Shown here one piece after another: positions 24,884-34,501 of a stretch of 64,000 nucleotides of DNA. Under the pieces are notes generated by a model. That model was not told the DNA's origin and did not search any database. It worked only from the letters and a program-made list of their open reading frames with translations. The stretch is from positions 186,001 to 250,000 of the forward strand of contig LUYM01000006.1 of the NCBI GenBank assembly GCA_001603275.1, in the 5' to 3' direction. How positions within the stretch are numbered: position 1 is the first letter of the stretch; each line of letters opens with the position of its first letter. The position numbers were made by a program, and so were the translations under genes. The DNA is from Actinomycetales bacterium Actino_02. Its GTDB lineage: Bacteria; Actinomycetota; Actinomycetes; Propionibacteriales; Propionibacteriaceae.

Positions 24884-25801
24884 ATGTCGGAGCCGGCCAC
24901 CATCCCGGCCGCGTCCGCGCACGCCGCTGCCGACGACCAGCTGATCGTCTGCGAGAGCGTCGTCCGGATCTACCAGCACGGGCCGATCGAGGTGCAGGCC
25001 TTGCAGGGCCTCGACCTACACGTCACCAAGGGCGAGATGATCGCGGTCGTCGGGCCGTCCGGAGCCGGGAAGTCGACCCTGCTGTCGATCCTGGCCGGAG
25101 CCGATTCGCCGACCGCCGGCACTGTCCGGGTGGCTGGCTGGGATCTGGCCAAGCTGCCGGCCAACCAGCGGGTCGGCTACCGGCGCAGCGTGGTCGGCCT
25201 GGTCCAGCAGCAGACTTCGCGCAACCTGATCCCCTATCTGAACGCCGCCGACAACGTGGTCGTCCCACTCAGCCTGGCCTCCTACCCGCGGCGCAAACGG
25301 GCCGCGCGGGCTGCCGAACTGCTCGACAGGTTCGGGGTCGGCTACTGCGCCCGGCGGCTGCCCGGTGAAATGTCCGGCGGCGAACAGCAGCGGGTGGCGA
25401 TCGCGGTGGCCATGGCCAACGAACCGCCGCTGCTGCTGGCCGACGAGCCGACCGGCGAGCTCGACACGGCCACCTCCCACGAGATCTTCGAAACCCTGCG
25501 GGCCACCAGCGCCGAGGACGGGGTCACCGTGGTGGTGGTCACCCACGACCCCACGGTCAGCGGCCAGGTCGGACGCACGGTGGCCATCCGCGATGGACGA
25601 ACCAGCTCCGAGGTGCTGCGGCACACCGAGGAACTCGAGGACGGCCAGCAGCGGATCGTCGCCCAGGAGTATGCGGTGATGGATCGGGCCGGCCGCGTCC
25701 AGGTGCCCAGAGAGTTCCGCGAAGCCCTCGAACTCACCCGCCGCGTCCGGCTCACCCTGGAAGCCAATCACCTCGAACTGTGGCCGGACGGCCGCCGATG
25801 A
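24884..25801 (+). CDS. ABC transporter ATP-binding protein, LolD/MacB type (1)
   Basis: A 305-aa ATPase with Walker A VVGPSGAGKSTLLSIL, signature MSGGEQQRVAIAVAMA, Walker B LLLADEPTGELD and H-loop VVVTHDPTVS. It has the LolD/MacB/FtsE style and carries an extra C-terminal 60-70 residues with an AbrB/SpoVT-like look (DRAGRVQVPREFREALEL). It works with the second ATPase and two FtsX-type permeases downstream in a coupled operon. The ATG at 24884 is preceded by GGAGGTG. Likely an exporter or mechanotransmission complex rather than an importer, as no binding protein is present. Confidence 0.93.
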   Translation: MSEPATIPAASAHAAADDQLIVCESVVRIYQHGPIEVQALQGLDLHVTKGEMIAVVGPSGAGKSTLLSILAGADSPTAGTVRVAGWDLAKLPANQRVGYRRSVVGLVQQQTSRNLIPYLNAADNVVVPLSLASYPRRKRAARAAELLDRFGVGYCARRLPGEMSGGEQQRVAIAVAMANEPPLLLADEPTGELDTATSHEIFETLRATSAEDGVTVVVVTHDPTVSGQVGRTVAIRDGRTSSEVLRHTEELEDGQQRIVAQEYAVMDRAGRVQVPREFREALELTRRVRLTLEANHLELWPDGRR

Positions 25802-26490
25802 GCACCTCCCGCTACCAGCTGATGGTCGACGTCCGCTCCGTCCAGCGCACCTATGGCTCGGGGCACTCGGCCGTGACCGCTCTGCACGATGTCTCGCTGC
25901 AGGTCGCCGAAGGCGAACTCGTCGCGCTGGCCGGACGCTCCGGCTCGGGCAAGACGACCCTGCTGAACATCATCGGCGGCCTGGACCGTCCCGATCATGG
26001 CGAAGTGATCGTGGCCGGCACCGACCTGGTCGCGATGGACGAGGCCGGGCTCGAGGCCGTCCGCCGGGACACGGTGGCCTTCATCTTCCAGGGCTTCGGG
26101 CTAGTGCCCGAGCTGACTGCGGCCGAGAACGTCGGCCTGCCGCTACGGCTGCGGCGCACCCCGGCCGACGTCCGCGAACAGCGCGCCGCCCTGCTGCTGG
26201 AGCTGGTCGGGCTCGCCGAGCACGGAGCGCATCGCCCCGACGAGATGTCCGGCGGCCAGATGCAGCGGGTGGCGATCGCTCGGGCGCTGGCCGGCTCGCC
26301 GCGACTGCTGATCGCCGACGAACCCACCGGCCAACTCGACACCGAGACCGGCCTGGCCGTGATGGCCCTGATCCGAGGCGTGGTCGAGGCCGAAGGAATG
26401 ACGGCGATCATCTCCACCCACGATCCGGTGATGATGGCCTTGGCCGACCGGGTGCTGCGGATCGAGGACGGCAGGCTGGTCGATGCCTGA
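25798..26490 (+). CDS. ABC transporter ATP-binding protein, LolD/MacB type (2)
   Basis: A 230-aa ATPase with Walker A LAGRSGSGKTTLLNIIGGLD, signature MSGGQMQRVAIARALA, Walker B LLIADEPTGQLD and H-loop IISTHDPVMM. The ATG at 25798 overlaps the stop of the first ATPase (ATGA) and its own stop overlaps the start of the large permease by 8 bases. The two ATPases are distinct in sequence, so the complex may use a heterodimer, or each may serve one permease. Confidence 0.94.
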   Translation: MSTSRYQLMVDVRSVQRTYGSGHSAVTALHDVSLQVAEGELVALAGRSGSGKTTLLNIIGGLDRPDHGEVIVAGTDLVAMDEAGLEAVRRDTVAFIFQGFGLVPELTAAENVGLPLRLRRTPADVREQRAALLLELVGLAEHGAHRPDEMSGGQMQRVAIARALAGSPRLLIADEPTGQLDTETGLAVMALIRGVVEAEGMTAIISTHDPVMMALADRVLRIEDGRLVDA

Positions 26491-29400
26491 TCCGGCGCCG
26501 CCGGGTGCCGCGGTCGGATCCGGAGGGCTCCGGCCGGCCCGCCGCGGCCTGCGCCGGGCCGTCTTCCAGGCCGGACTGATCGGCGCCCTGCTGGCCGTGT
26601 TCGTGCTGTGTTCGGCTGCGGCCGGAACCGGTGCCCTGCTGCTGACCACCGGCAACGACCGGGCCCTGTCGGCTGCCATCAGCGCTGCCGACGGCACCGA
26701 ACGCACCAGCGGCGTCGACATCGCCTCGGTGTTGGTCACTGCGGACGCTCCGGAGAAGGACGTTGCACAGACCCGCGCGGCCAGCCTGGTCCCGCTGGTT
26801 CGATCGACGCTGACCGAGGCCGCCGCACCGTACCGGGCGCAGGTGTCCACCTGGACCCGGACTCCGATGCTCTTCCTCGGTGGTCAGGACGTCCGGGCCG
26901 GCTACCTGATGGACGCCGACAACCTCAGCGACAATGCCACGCTCACCGCCGGCGCCTGGCCGGCGACCACCGCCCCCGGGGCCAGGCTGCCGGTGGCGAT
27001 TCCGGCCAATACGGCCGCCGCTCTCGGCATCGGAGTCGGTGCCGAGCTGCGGCTGTCGCGGGACCTGCCGGGCACGGCGGGCCCGCTGGCCAGCTACGAC
27101 CTGGTGGTCACCGGCATCTTCACCGCGTCCCGGACTCCGGCCTGGACTCGCGATCCGTTGCGCGGCGTCGGCTACGAGCCGAGCTATCTGCGGCTGCCCA
27201 CCTATGGCCCCTTCGTGGTGGCGCCGGGCACCTTGGAACGCCTGGACGCCCCAGTCGAACGGGTCGCCGCAGTGCTGGATCCCGAGCTGGCCGGCAACGC
27301 CACCGGCATCCCCGGGCTGGCCGGACGGGTCGGCGGCATCCCCGAGATCCTGAAGGATCGGCTCGGCTCGGCGATCACCCCGGTCTCGGTGACCTCGCGG
27401 CTGGGCTGGGAGTTCAACCGGATGCTGGCCGAGCTCGCCGTGACAAATGCCCTGGTGCTGGCGGTATTCATTCTGGTGCTGGCACTCGGGGTGGCCACCG
27501 CGGCGTTGGTGGCTCGGGTGCTGGTCGGACGACGCGCCACCGAGTCCACCCTGCTCCGCGACCGCGGCGCCGGAACCGGCCAACTGATGCGCAGTGCGGC
27601 CGCCGAGGCCGCGCTGATCGCGCTGGTGGCCGTGCTGCTGGCCGCTCCACTGACCCTGGCCGGCTACGGGATGATCGCGCCGGCAGCGGTCGCCGGGACG
27701 TCCTGGCTACCCGGGGTGCCGATCGGCTGGTTCGCCGTGGCGCTGCTGGCCGGGGCTGCGCTGCCGGCGATGGTGATGGTGCTCAGTGCGCTGCCGGAAC
27801 GTCCCCGCCGAGCCCGGCAGGTGATCGCCGGTCCGCTGGCCCGCTCGGGCATCGACGTGATGCTGGCCGCCCTCGCCGTCCTGGCTTATCTGCAGCTGCG
27901 CACCCACGTGGTCACTCCCGGCGTCGTCGATCCGCTGCTGGTGGTGGCGCCGGCCTTGGCCGTCTTGGCCGTGGCCGCCCTGGTCACCCGGCTGTTGCCG
28001 GTGATTGCCCGGCTCGCCGAGCTGTCGGCGGGCCGCAGCCGCGGGTTGGTCTTCCCGATGGCCGGCTGGCAGCTGTCCCGCGGAGGCGCCACCCAGGGCA
28101 CTTTCCTGCTGGTGCTCGCCGCCGCCGTCGGCACCCTCGGGGTGAGCTTCGTGGGCACCTGGACCCAGTCGCAGGCCGACCAGGCCGCCGCCCAGGTCGG
28201 GGCCGAGCTGGTGGTCACCGGCCCGGACAGCCCGGCCGCCGTCGCCGAACTGGCCACCGTGGCCGGCGGCACCATGACTCCGGTCGGCGACCACGCCGTG
28301 GTGCTCGGCAGCCGTCCGTCCGGGGTGAAGATGCTGGCCCTGGACGCCCGGCTGGCCGACCAGATGATCACCAGCCGTCCACCGACCGGCCACACCTGGT
28401 CGCAGGTGATGGCACCGCTCGTCCCTGCTGAGCCGGGGACGCCGCTGGCCGTCACCGGCGGGCCGCTGCGGATCAGCTTCACCGGCAGCCTGAAGATCGT
28501 CGACGCTCCCGCCGAGACGGTTCCGAAGGCGGCGGCGACCCCGACCCTGGTATTCCAGGAGAAGTCCGGCTCCACCACGACCATGACCGGCACCGAACTG
28601 GCTCTGGACGGTCGTCCGCATGAGCTGACGCTGCCGCTGCCCGGCCAGCCGGCGCTGCCGCCCGGCGACTGGCAGATCGTGGCCATCGATCTGCTGCTCG
28701 CTGATCACAGCGTCGGCGACCTGATCGGTGGGGCCAATGATTCGGCAGCGGTGAGCGCGAGCCTTCGCGTCGACGGAGCCTCCGCGCCCGTGGACGGAGC
28801 CTGGGGTGCGTTCGGCTCGGCCGGCGTCAGCGCGGTGGTGGCCGACACGGTGGGCGTCAAGGGAAACACGGTGGACGCTGACTTCACCTACTCGGTGCTC
28901 GGCCTGTCCTGGCAGCCGGCCCACCTCACCATGCTCAGCTTCCCGGCCTCGACCCAGGTGCCGGTGGCGATGACAGAGGAGTTGGCCGCTGAACTCGGAC
29001 TCACGGTCGGCGACCGGATCGCCATGGCCTGGGAGACCAACCAGCTGGAGGCGGTGCTGGTGCGGACCGTCCCGTACGTCCCGGCGCACCCCGGCGAGGC
29101 CGCGATGATGACCGACCTGACCTCGCTGCGTCGAGCCATGCTGAGCTCCGGGCAGCTGGCCCCCGTCCTCGACCGCTGGTGGGTCAGCGCGCCCCGGCCC
29201 GGGGCGGCCGCCGCGATCCGCAACGCCGGGCTGGGCAGTGTGATGGACCGCGCCGAGACCGTCCTCACGCTGCGGGACGGACCTCTGCGGGCCCCGCTGC
29301 AGTTCGCCTGGCTGCTGGCCGTGATCGTGGCCGTCGGCCTGGCCATCACCGGTTCGGCAGCGCAGGCCGCAGCCCAGGCGCAGCGGCGCGGGATCACCAT

Positions 29401-29722
29401 CGCCCGGCTGCGGGCGATCGGCGCCTCCCGTCCGGAGATGCTCACCGGCCAGCTGGTCCAGCACGCCGCGGTGACCGCTGTGGGCGTCCTGCTCGGTGCC
29501 GGCTGCGGCACTGTGCTCACTGTCGTGCTGGTGCCGTTGCTGGTGGTGGCCCCCACCGGGGCGCGCGCGGTGCCTGATCCGACCCTGATCTGGTCGCCTG
29601 CGATGCTGGCCGTCAGCCTGGGGGCGATCCTGCTCGGCGGCCTGCTGGCCGGCATCCCGGCCGCGTTGTCGGTGGTGCGCCGCTCGACCGTGGCCGCGCT
29701 GCGGGCAGGGGAGGCGGCATGA
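26483..29722 (+). CDS. Large FtsX-type ABC permease (1)
   Basis: A 1079-aa membrane protein with an N-terminal helix (AVFQAGLIGALLAVFVLCSAAAGTGALL), a large extracellular domain, a block of helices in the middle (about 320-520) and three helices at the C-terminus around ARLRAIGASRPEMLTGQLVQHA, the FtsX signature (RAIGASR) of the coupling region. This doubled FtsX layout is typical of actinobacterial MacB-like permeases. It starts inside the end of the second ATPase gene and its stop overlaps the next permease (ATGA). Substrate unknown; lipid, lipoprotein, peptide or drug export is possible. Confidence 0.88.
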   Translation: MPDPAPPGAAVGSGGLRPARRGLRRAVFQAGLIGALLAVFVLCSAAAGTGALLLTTGNDRALSAAISAADGTERTSGVDIASVLVTADAPEKDVAQTRAASLVPLVRSTLTEAAAPYRAQVSTWTRTPMLFLGGQDVRAGYLMDADNLSDNATLTAGAWPATTAPGARLPVAIPANTAAALGIGVGAELRLSRDLPGTAGPLASYDLVVTGIFTASRTPAWTRDPLRGVGYEPSYLRLPTYGPFVVAPGTLERLDAPVERVAAVLDPELAGNATGIPGLAGRVGGIPEILKDRLGSAITPVSVTSRLGWEFNRMLAELAVTNALVLAVFILVLALGVATAALVARVLVGRRATESTLLRDRGAGTGQLMRSAAAEAALIALVAVLLAAPLTLAGYGMIAPAAVAGTSWLPGVPIGWFAVALLAGAALPAMVMVLSALPERPRRARQVIAGPLARSGIDVMLAALAVLAYLQLRTHVVTPGVVDPLLVVAPALAVLAVAALVTRLLPVIARLAELSAGRSRGLVFPMAGWQLSRGGATQGTFLLVLAAAVGTLGVSFVGTWTQSQADQAAAQVGAELVVTGPDSPAAVAELATVAGGTMTPVGDHAVVLGSRPSGVKMLALDARLADQMITSRPPTGHTWSQVMAPLVPAEPGTPLAVTGGPLRISFTGSLKIVDAPAETVPKAAATPTLVFQEKSGSTTTMTGTELALDGRPHELTLPLPGQPALPPGDWQIVAIDLLLADHSVGDLIGGANDSAAVSASLRVDGASAPVDGAWGAFGSAGVSAVVADTVGVKGNTVDADFTYSVLGLSWQPAHLTMLSFPASTQVPVAMTEELAAELGLTVGDRIAMAWETNQLEAVLVRTVPYVPAHPGEAAMMTDLTSLRRAMLSSGQLAPVLDRWWVSAPRPGAAAAIRNAGLGSVMDRAETVLTLRDGPLRAPLQFAWLLAVIVAVGLAITGSAAQAAAQAQRRGITIARLRAIGASRPEMLTGQLVQHAAVTAVGVLLGAGCGTVLTVVLVPLLVVAPTGARAVPDPTLIWSPAMLAVSLGAILLGGLLAGIPAALSVVRRSTVAALRAGEAA

Positions 29723-32415
29723 GCGTCCCGGGGGTCGCGGTGCGCCAGTCGCGGCGAGGCGGTCTGCCCTGGCGTGCGAACTGGCGGCAGTCCCGCCGTG
29801 ACCTGGCCGCCCTGATCGTGGGCATGATCGTGATCGCGTCCGCCACCTGCGGCGCCGCGATCGTCCCGCAGCTGCTGGACTCGGTCGCCACCGCCACAGT
29901 CCGGGCTGCGGTGAGTGACCCGGCCCATCCGGCCAACATCGTCGTCTCGGTGCCGATCGACTTGGGCGTCGGCTCCGACATCGCCGCCAACGCCGCCTAC
30001 GTCCGTGGCCAGGTGGAGGCCGGGATGCCGGCCCAGATTCGCGGCGTCCTCGGTGCGCCGATCACCTCGCTCACCGGGCCGGAGCTGAAGGCCGGTTCGA
30101 TCGCCGGACGGCCTGGACGCGTCCGCTTCATCTACCTGGCCAGCGACACCGGTCCCGGCCTGACCTGGGTCGACGGACGGGCGCCCGGCGCGTCCGTCGA
30201 CCAGCCCGGCGTCTGGGACGGGGAGACCCTGCCGCCGGTCGAAGTGGGCTTGGCGGAGGCTGCCGCCCAGCTGATGGGTGTGCAGGTCGGGCAGCGGATC
30301 GGAGTGCAAGGCGCCAGCGGCACTCCGCTGGACGTCTGGCTCACCGGCATCTACCGGCCCGCCGACGCCGCCGACCCGGCCTGGGCCGTCGAGCCGACCT
30401 TGATCACGCCGCAATTGGTGGACGGCTCGGCTGCCGTGGCCTCGGTGGGGCTGCTGGTCACCGCCGCCTCGGTGCCGGCCGCGGAGATGGCCGGCTACCC
30501 GCCGGACATGACCCAGAACTTCACCTATCCCGTGCTGGCTGATCGGCTGACCGCCCAGAACGCGGCCGAGCTGGAAACCCAGGTGCGCGGTCTGGCTTCG
30601 GGCCGCAAGACCTTCGATCTGGCCGGCAGCACGCCGACGGTGAACACCCGGCTGGACCGGTTCCTCCACAACGCCATGGCCATGGTGGCGGCGGCTTCTG
30701 CGCAGGCCTCGGTGCTGCTGATCGGCCTGCTGGCCACCGCGATGCTGGTCGAGCTGCTGATCGCAGCGGTGATCGTGGAGCGACGGACCCCGGTGCTGCG
30801 GCAGCTCCGCTCCCGCGGGGCGACCCTGCCGGCCATCATGGCGGCGAATCTGGCGGAGTCGGCCGCCCTTTCCCTTGTCGCAGGGGTGATCGGGGTGGTG
30901 GTCAGCTGGCTGGTGACCCGCGGCCTGCCACCGCTGGCCTGGGTGCTGCCACCGGTGATCGCAGCCGTCCTGCCGCAGCCGATCCTGGCCGTCCGGGCGG
31001 CTCGCGGGCCCGCAGTGCCGGCCTCGCTCCCCGCGGGACGGCGCCGGGCCCGGACCGCGGCTCAGCTGCGTCGGCTGGGCACCGAGATCGGCCTGGTGGT
31101 GCTGGCGGCAGCGGCGTTGGCCACCTTGGTGGTGCGCGGCGCCGTTTCGTCCGCCGATTCGGTGTGGTCGGACGCCGTGGTGCTGGCGGCGCCGGTGCTG
31201 GTGGCCGTGGCCGTGGCTCTGGGGCTGATCCGGCTCCAGCCGCGGGTGGCCGCGCTGGCTCGCGCGCTCGCCGCCCGACGGCGTGGAGTGGTGCCGCTGT
31301 TGGCGGCGTCCCGGGTGCGTCGTGGGGCGGTGGCCATGACCGCCTTGGTGGTGGCCGCCGCGGTCGCGGCCATCTCGGCGAACGCCGCTGCCACGGTGGC
31401 GCAGGGCCGAATCGGGGCTTCCTGGGACGCGGTGGGTGCGGACGCGTCCGCGCTCACCACGGCGACGGCCGGAATGCCGGCGGCGGTCACTGCCCTGGAC
31501 GGCACCGACGGGCTGAATGTGGCCACAGCCGTGACCATCTCGAATGCGCAACTCCTCGGGTCCGGTGTGGATCGGTCGGTCACCGTGTTGGCCGTCGACT
31601 CCCCGGCCATGGCCCGGCTGCTGGCCGCGACCCCCTCCGGCCCGGTCGCGGCACTGTCCGGGCTGAGCGCGGCAGGAGCGGACGGGGTGGCGGTGCTGGT
31701 CTCCGGCGTGCCCGAACTCGCGTCGGCCAATCTGCGCTGGGGGGACGAGTCCGTGCCGGTGCGCAGTGTGGGCGATGCTGCGGGACTGCCGGTGCGGCTG
31801 GCCCTCGATGATGGCCCGACCGTGGTGGTGGATCGTCAGGCGCTGGGCGTGGCGCTGGGCAGGGACGTCCCGGCCAGCTGGGCGTGGGCCGTCGGGCCGA
31901 ATGCCGGCGATCGGCTGTCGGTCGCACTGCAGGGACTGGACGCACGCATCGTGACCCGGACCGGCTGGCTGGACGCGCAGGCGTCCGCGCCGCTGCCGGA
32001 CGCCCTGGACCGGCTGTTCGTCGGAGCCTGGGCGGTGGCCGCCATGCTGGCCGCCCTGGCGGTGATGCTGCTGGCCGCGTCCGGTGCCGGCGAGCGGACC
32101 CGGGCCGGTGCCCAACTGCGGGTCCTGGGCACGTCCCGGGCGGATGCGGCGCGCATCTCCGGGCTGGAGACGACGGTTCCGGTGGTATTGGCCAGCCTGG
32201 TCGGTCTGGCGGTGGGGGTGGGCCTGTCCGCGCTACTGGTCGGTGCCCTGGAGTTGCGCTCGGTGACCGGCGGACGGGCGGCCCCCGCGCTAGTCGTCGA
32301 CTGGTGGGTCTTCGTGCTGCCGGTCGTCCTCGGCGTCGTGGCTCGGCTGGCGGTGGTCGTGGCGGACCTGTCCGGACGTCGGATGCCGCTCGGCCCGCTG
32401 ATGCGGCTCAGCTGA
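29719..32415 (+). CDS. Large FtsX-type ABC permease (2)
   Basis: An 898-aa partner permease. It has an N-terminal helix (LIVGMIVIASATCGAAIVPQLLD), an extracellular domain, helices near 330-430, 450-550 and at the C-terminus, with FtsX-like coupling segments TPVLRQLRSRGATLPAIMAA and RAGAQLRVLGTSRADAAR. It is the last gene of the four-gene operon and is followed within 25 bases by hairpin repeat copy A. Both permeases have long loops outside the membrane that would contact substrate or an unidentified partner. Confidence 0.85.
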   Translation: MSVPGVAVRQSRRGGLPWRANWRQSRRDLAALIVGMIVIASATCGAAIVPQLLDSVATATVRAAVSDPAHPANIVVSVPIDLGVGSDIAANAAYVRGQVEAGMPAQIRGVLGAPITSLTGPELKAGSIAGRPGRVRFIYLASDTGPGLTWVDGRAPGASVDQPGVWDGETLPPVEVGLAEAAAQLMGVQVGQRIGVQGASGTPLDVWLTGIYRPADAADPAWAVEPTLITPQLVDGSAAVASVGLLVTAASVPAAEMAGYPPDMTQNFTYPVLADRLTAQNAAELETQVRGLASGRKTFDLAGSTPTVNTRLDRFLHNAMAMVAAASAQASVLLIGLLATAMLVELLIAAVIVERRTPVLRQLRSRGATLPAIMAANLAESAALSLVAGVIGVVVSWLVTRGLPPLAWVLPPVIAAVLPQPILAVRAARGPAVPASLPAGRRRARTAAQLRRLGTEIGLVVLAAAALATLVVRGAVSSADSVWSDAVVLAAPVLVAVAVALGLIRLQPRVAALARALAARRRGVVPLLAASRVRRGAVAMTALVVAAAVAAISANAAATVAQGRIGASWDAVGADASALTTATAGMPAAVTALDGTDGLNVATAVTISNAQLLGSGVDRSVTVLAVDSPAMARLLAATPSGPVAALSGLSAAGADGVAVLVSGVPELASANLRWGDESVPVRSVGDAAGLPVRLALDDGPTVVVDRQALGVALGRDVPASWAWAVGPNAGDRLSVALQGLDARIVTRTGWLDAQASAPLPDALDRLFVGAWAVAAMLAALAVMLLAASGAGERTRAGAQLRVLGTSRADAARISGLETTVPVVLASLVGLAVGVGLSALLVGALELRSVTGGRAAPALVVDWWVFVLPVVLGVVARLAVVVADLSGRRMPLGPLMRLS

Positions 32416-32439
32416 GCGGGCTGCGTCCGCTCTGAGAGT

Positions 32440-32490
32440 CGCAAAGTGGACACTCCTTCGCCGTCCGAGCGTAGAGATGTCCACTTTGCG
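32440..32490. repeat. Hairpin repeat family, copy A
   Basis: CGCAAAGTGGACA (32440-32452) and its exact reverse complement (32478-32490) flank a 25-base loop that includes TTCGCCGTC. It lies 25 bases after the permease stop and upstream of the next same-strand operon, so it may also end transcription. Three further copies occur at 35826, 48330 and 52926. The loop differs from copies B and C, where the stem extends further. Confidence 0.8.
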
Positions 32491-32643
32491 GCTTTGGTTG
32501 TCCTGTGGACACGCGGTCGGGCCACTTTACGAAGGTTTGAGGTTGACCTGAGCCTGGCATAGCGCGGTCGACAGTCTTCGCACAGATAACGCTGTGAACC
32601 TTGTGAGTACAAGCCCGAACCGCCGCGAGACAAGGACCTGCGC

Positions 32644-32961
32644 ATGCGTACAACGGCACTAGGCAAGACCGCCCTGACTCTCAGTGCCCTGCTGGCCACC
32701 GGCACAGCAGCAACCGCTGGCCTCTTCGTGACCTTGGCGAATGCTGCCGCAGCCAAGGAGGACGACTCCGCAGCTGCCGCGAGCGATCAGCTGACCGACC
32801 CGCAGCCGAGTGACCCCACGACAGCCGGGAACCAGCGGGCCCAGGACTCGGGAGCTCGGACCAGCCCGAGCGCGACCAGCAAGCCGCGTTCGTCCTTCAG
32901 CGCCACGCCCACGCCGCAGAAGACCAGCGCGCCGGTGCACACCAAGACCAAAGGCTCCTGA
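32644..32961 (+). CDS. Small exported Ser/Thr/Pro-rich protein
   Basis: A 105-aa protein with an N-terminal hydrophobic segment (LTLSALLATGTAATAGLFVTLANAAAA; cleavage after ANA plausible) and a charged, disordered Ser/Thr/Pro-rich tail. It is the first gene of the ApbE/ferric-reductase-like/NuoF-like/ferredoxin operon and ends 2 bases before apbE. In similar operons this slot often holds an FMN-binding domain protein that ApbE modifies; no FMN-binding fold or flavinylation motif is visible here. ATG 32644 follows AAGGACC. Function unknown. Confidence 0.65.
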   Translation: MRTTALGKTALTLSALLATGTAATAGLFVTLANAAAAKEDDSAAAASDQLTDPQPSDPTTAGNQRAQDSGARTSPSATSKPRSSFSATPTPQKTSAPVHTKTKGS

Positions 32962-32963
32962 TC

Positions 32964-33932
32964 ATGCTGACTCTGCAGACCGCCGGGACGGTGTGGGCTC
33001 CGACCGACGCCGAACCGTCCGCCGCCAGCTTCGCGGCCATCGGCACCACCCATCACATCCTGGCCACCCGGGCCGATGTGCTGGACGACGCCGTCGGCAT
33101 CGCCAAGGGCCATCTGGACGCCCTCGATCGGGCCTGCTCCCGGTTTCGACCCGACTCGGAGGTGAGTCGGCTGGCCGCCGCTGCAGCGACCGAGCCCGCC
33201 TCCTTCGTCGGCTCGCCGATGCTGGTCGACTACCTCGAAGCCGCCCGCTTCGCCGCGCGGATCAGCGGCGGCCTGGTCGACTTCACCGTCGGCTCGGCCG
33301 TGATCAGCTCCGGCTACGACGCCGACCTGGACGAGGTCCGGGCCCGCACTGAGTTCCGGCAGAGCGTCCCTGGTGTGGTCGCCGGCTGGCAGAGCGTGGA
33401 CCTGGCCGGAAGCAGGATCACCACGCCGGCCGGAGTCGTCCTCGACTTCGGGGCCACCGCGAAGGCGCACGCCGCCGACATGATCGCTCGGCTGCTGGCC
33501 CTGCAACTGCCCGGCAGCTTCCTGGTGAACCTCGGTGGCGACCTGGCCACCTCCGGGCCCACCCCGGACGGCGGCTGGCGGGTCGGCGTCGAAGCTGCCG
33601 ACGGCTCAATCCGCCAGGTGATCTCGATCACGAATCAGGCGGTGGCCACCTCGTCCACGCAGCTGCGCACCTGGGCCACCGACACCGGACGAGCCCATCA
33701 CATCATTGATCCGCGAACCGGCCAGACGGCAGTGCCAGCATGGAGCCAGGTGACCTGCGTGGCCGTGACCGCCCTGGAAGCGAACACGGCCTCCACCGCA
33801 GCCATCGTGCTCGGCGAGGATGCCGTTGCCTGGCTGAGCGACAACGGCGTGGCCGCACGCCTGGAACGTCCGGACGGCTCGGTGGCCTACACCACCGGCT
33901 GGCCCGAACCCGCCAGTTCGGAGGTGCAGTGA
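32964..33932 (+). CDS. apbE: ApbE-type FAD:protein FMN transferase
   Basis: A 322-aa ApbE domain. It shows the SRFRPDSEVSRL region, LDFGATAKAHAAD (variant of the family's GGIAKG motif), GSFLVNLGGDLATSG and the HHIIDPRTG segment with metal-binding residues. ApbE transfers FMN from FAD to a Thr of flavoprotein subunits. There is no signal peptide or lipobox, so it looks cytoplasmic, whereas many ApbE proteins are exported lipoproteins. It lies between a small exported protein and a membrane cytochrome-like protein, whose ATG overlaps its stop by one base. No target motif (DGxxGAT-like) was found in the neighbours. Confidence 0.9.
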   Translation: MLTLQTAGTVWAPTDAEPSAASFAAIGTTHHILATRADVLDDAVGIAKGHLDALDRACSRFRPDSEVSRLAAAAATEPASFVGSPMLVDYLEAARFAARISGGLVDFTVGSAVISSGYDADLDEVRARTEFRQSVPGVVAGWQSVDLAGSRITTPAGVVLDFGATAKAHAADMIARLLALQLPGSFLVNLGGDLATSGPTPDGGWRVGVEAADGSIRQVISITNQAVATSSTQLRTWATDTGRAHHIIDPRTGQTAVPAWSQVTCVAVTALEANTASTAAIVLGEDAVAWLSDNGVAARLERPDGSVAYTTGWPEPASSEVQ

Positions 33933-34501
33933 TGCTTGATGGATCTGCCTTGTGGTACCTGTCCCGCGCCACCGGAGTGGTGACGGTCGTCTTGTTCACC
34001 GTGGTGTTCTGCCTGGGAGTGATCACCGCCGGGCGGCGTCGTCCGCAGGGGCATGCCGCGACGATCGTGATGGGGGTGCACCGCTGGTTGTCCTTGGGGA
34101 TGCTGGTGTTCCTGGCCGTCCACATCATTACCGCGATCGTCGACGGCTACGTCTCGATCAGCTGGCTGGCTGTGGTGCTGCCGTTCGTGTCGGACTACCA
34201 GCCGCTGTTGGTCGGCTTGGGCACGCTGGCTGTCGACTTGCTGATCGTGGTGATGGTGACCAGCTACCTGCGCCACCGGATCCCCGAGCGAATCTGGCGC
34301 GGCCTGCACTGGGTCTCCTACGCCATGTGGCTGGTGGCCATCGTCCACGGCTTCATGATGGGCACCGCCGATCAGCCGGGGCTGCGGCTGACCACCTTGG
34401 CCTGTGGGGTGATCGGTGGCGCCGCAGTGGTCTGGCGGACGATCGTCACTCATGCCGACCGGGATCGCCGGGAACTGATCAACGCACAGGAGTGGTCATG
34501 A
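33932..34501 (+). CDS. Ferric-reductase-like / cytochrome b-type membrane protein
   Basis: A 189-aa membrane protein with five or six helices. Histidines lie in pairs at the helices (HRWLSLGMLVFLAVHIITAIVDGY and IWRGLHWVSYAMWLVAIVHGFMMGT), the pattern for two b hemes in ferric-reductase-like/YedZ-type proteins. It lacks a flavin or NAD domain; the downstream NuoF-like protein and ferredoxin could supply electrons from the cytoplasm. ATG 33932 overlaps the apbE stop, and the stop overlaps the next start (ATGA). Confidence 0.85.
   Translation: MLDGSALWYLSRATGVVTVVLFTVVFCLGVITAGRRRPQGHAATIVMGVHRWLSLGMLVFLAVHIITAIVDGYVSISWLAVVLPFVSDYQPLLVGLGTLAVDLLIVVMVTSYLRHRIPERIWRGLHWVSYAMWLVAIVHGFMMGTADQPGLRLTTLACGVIGGAAVVWRTIVTHADRDRRELINAQEWS

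Noticed and set aside
28888-32115. 1075-codon open frame on the minus strand opposite the two FtsX permeases
   Set aside because: Low-complexity Gly/Arg/His composition and exact coverage of the permease genes show it is an antisense shadow.
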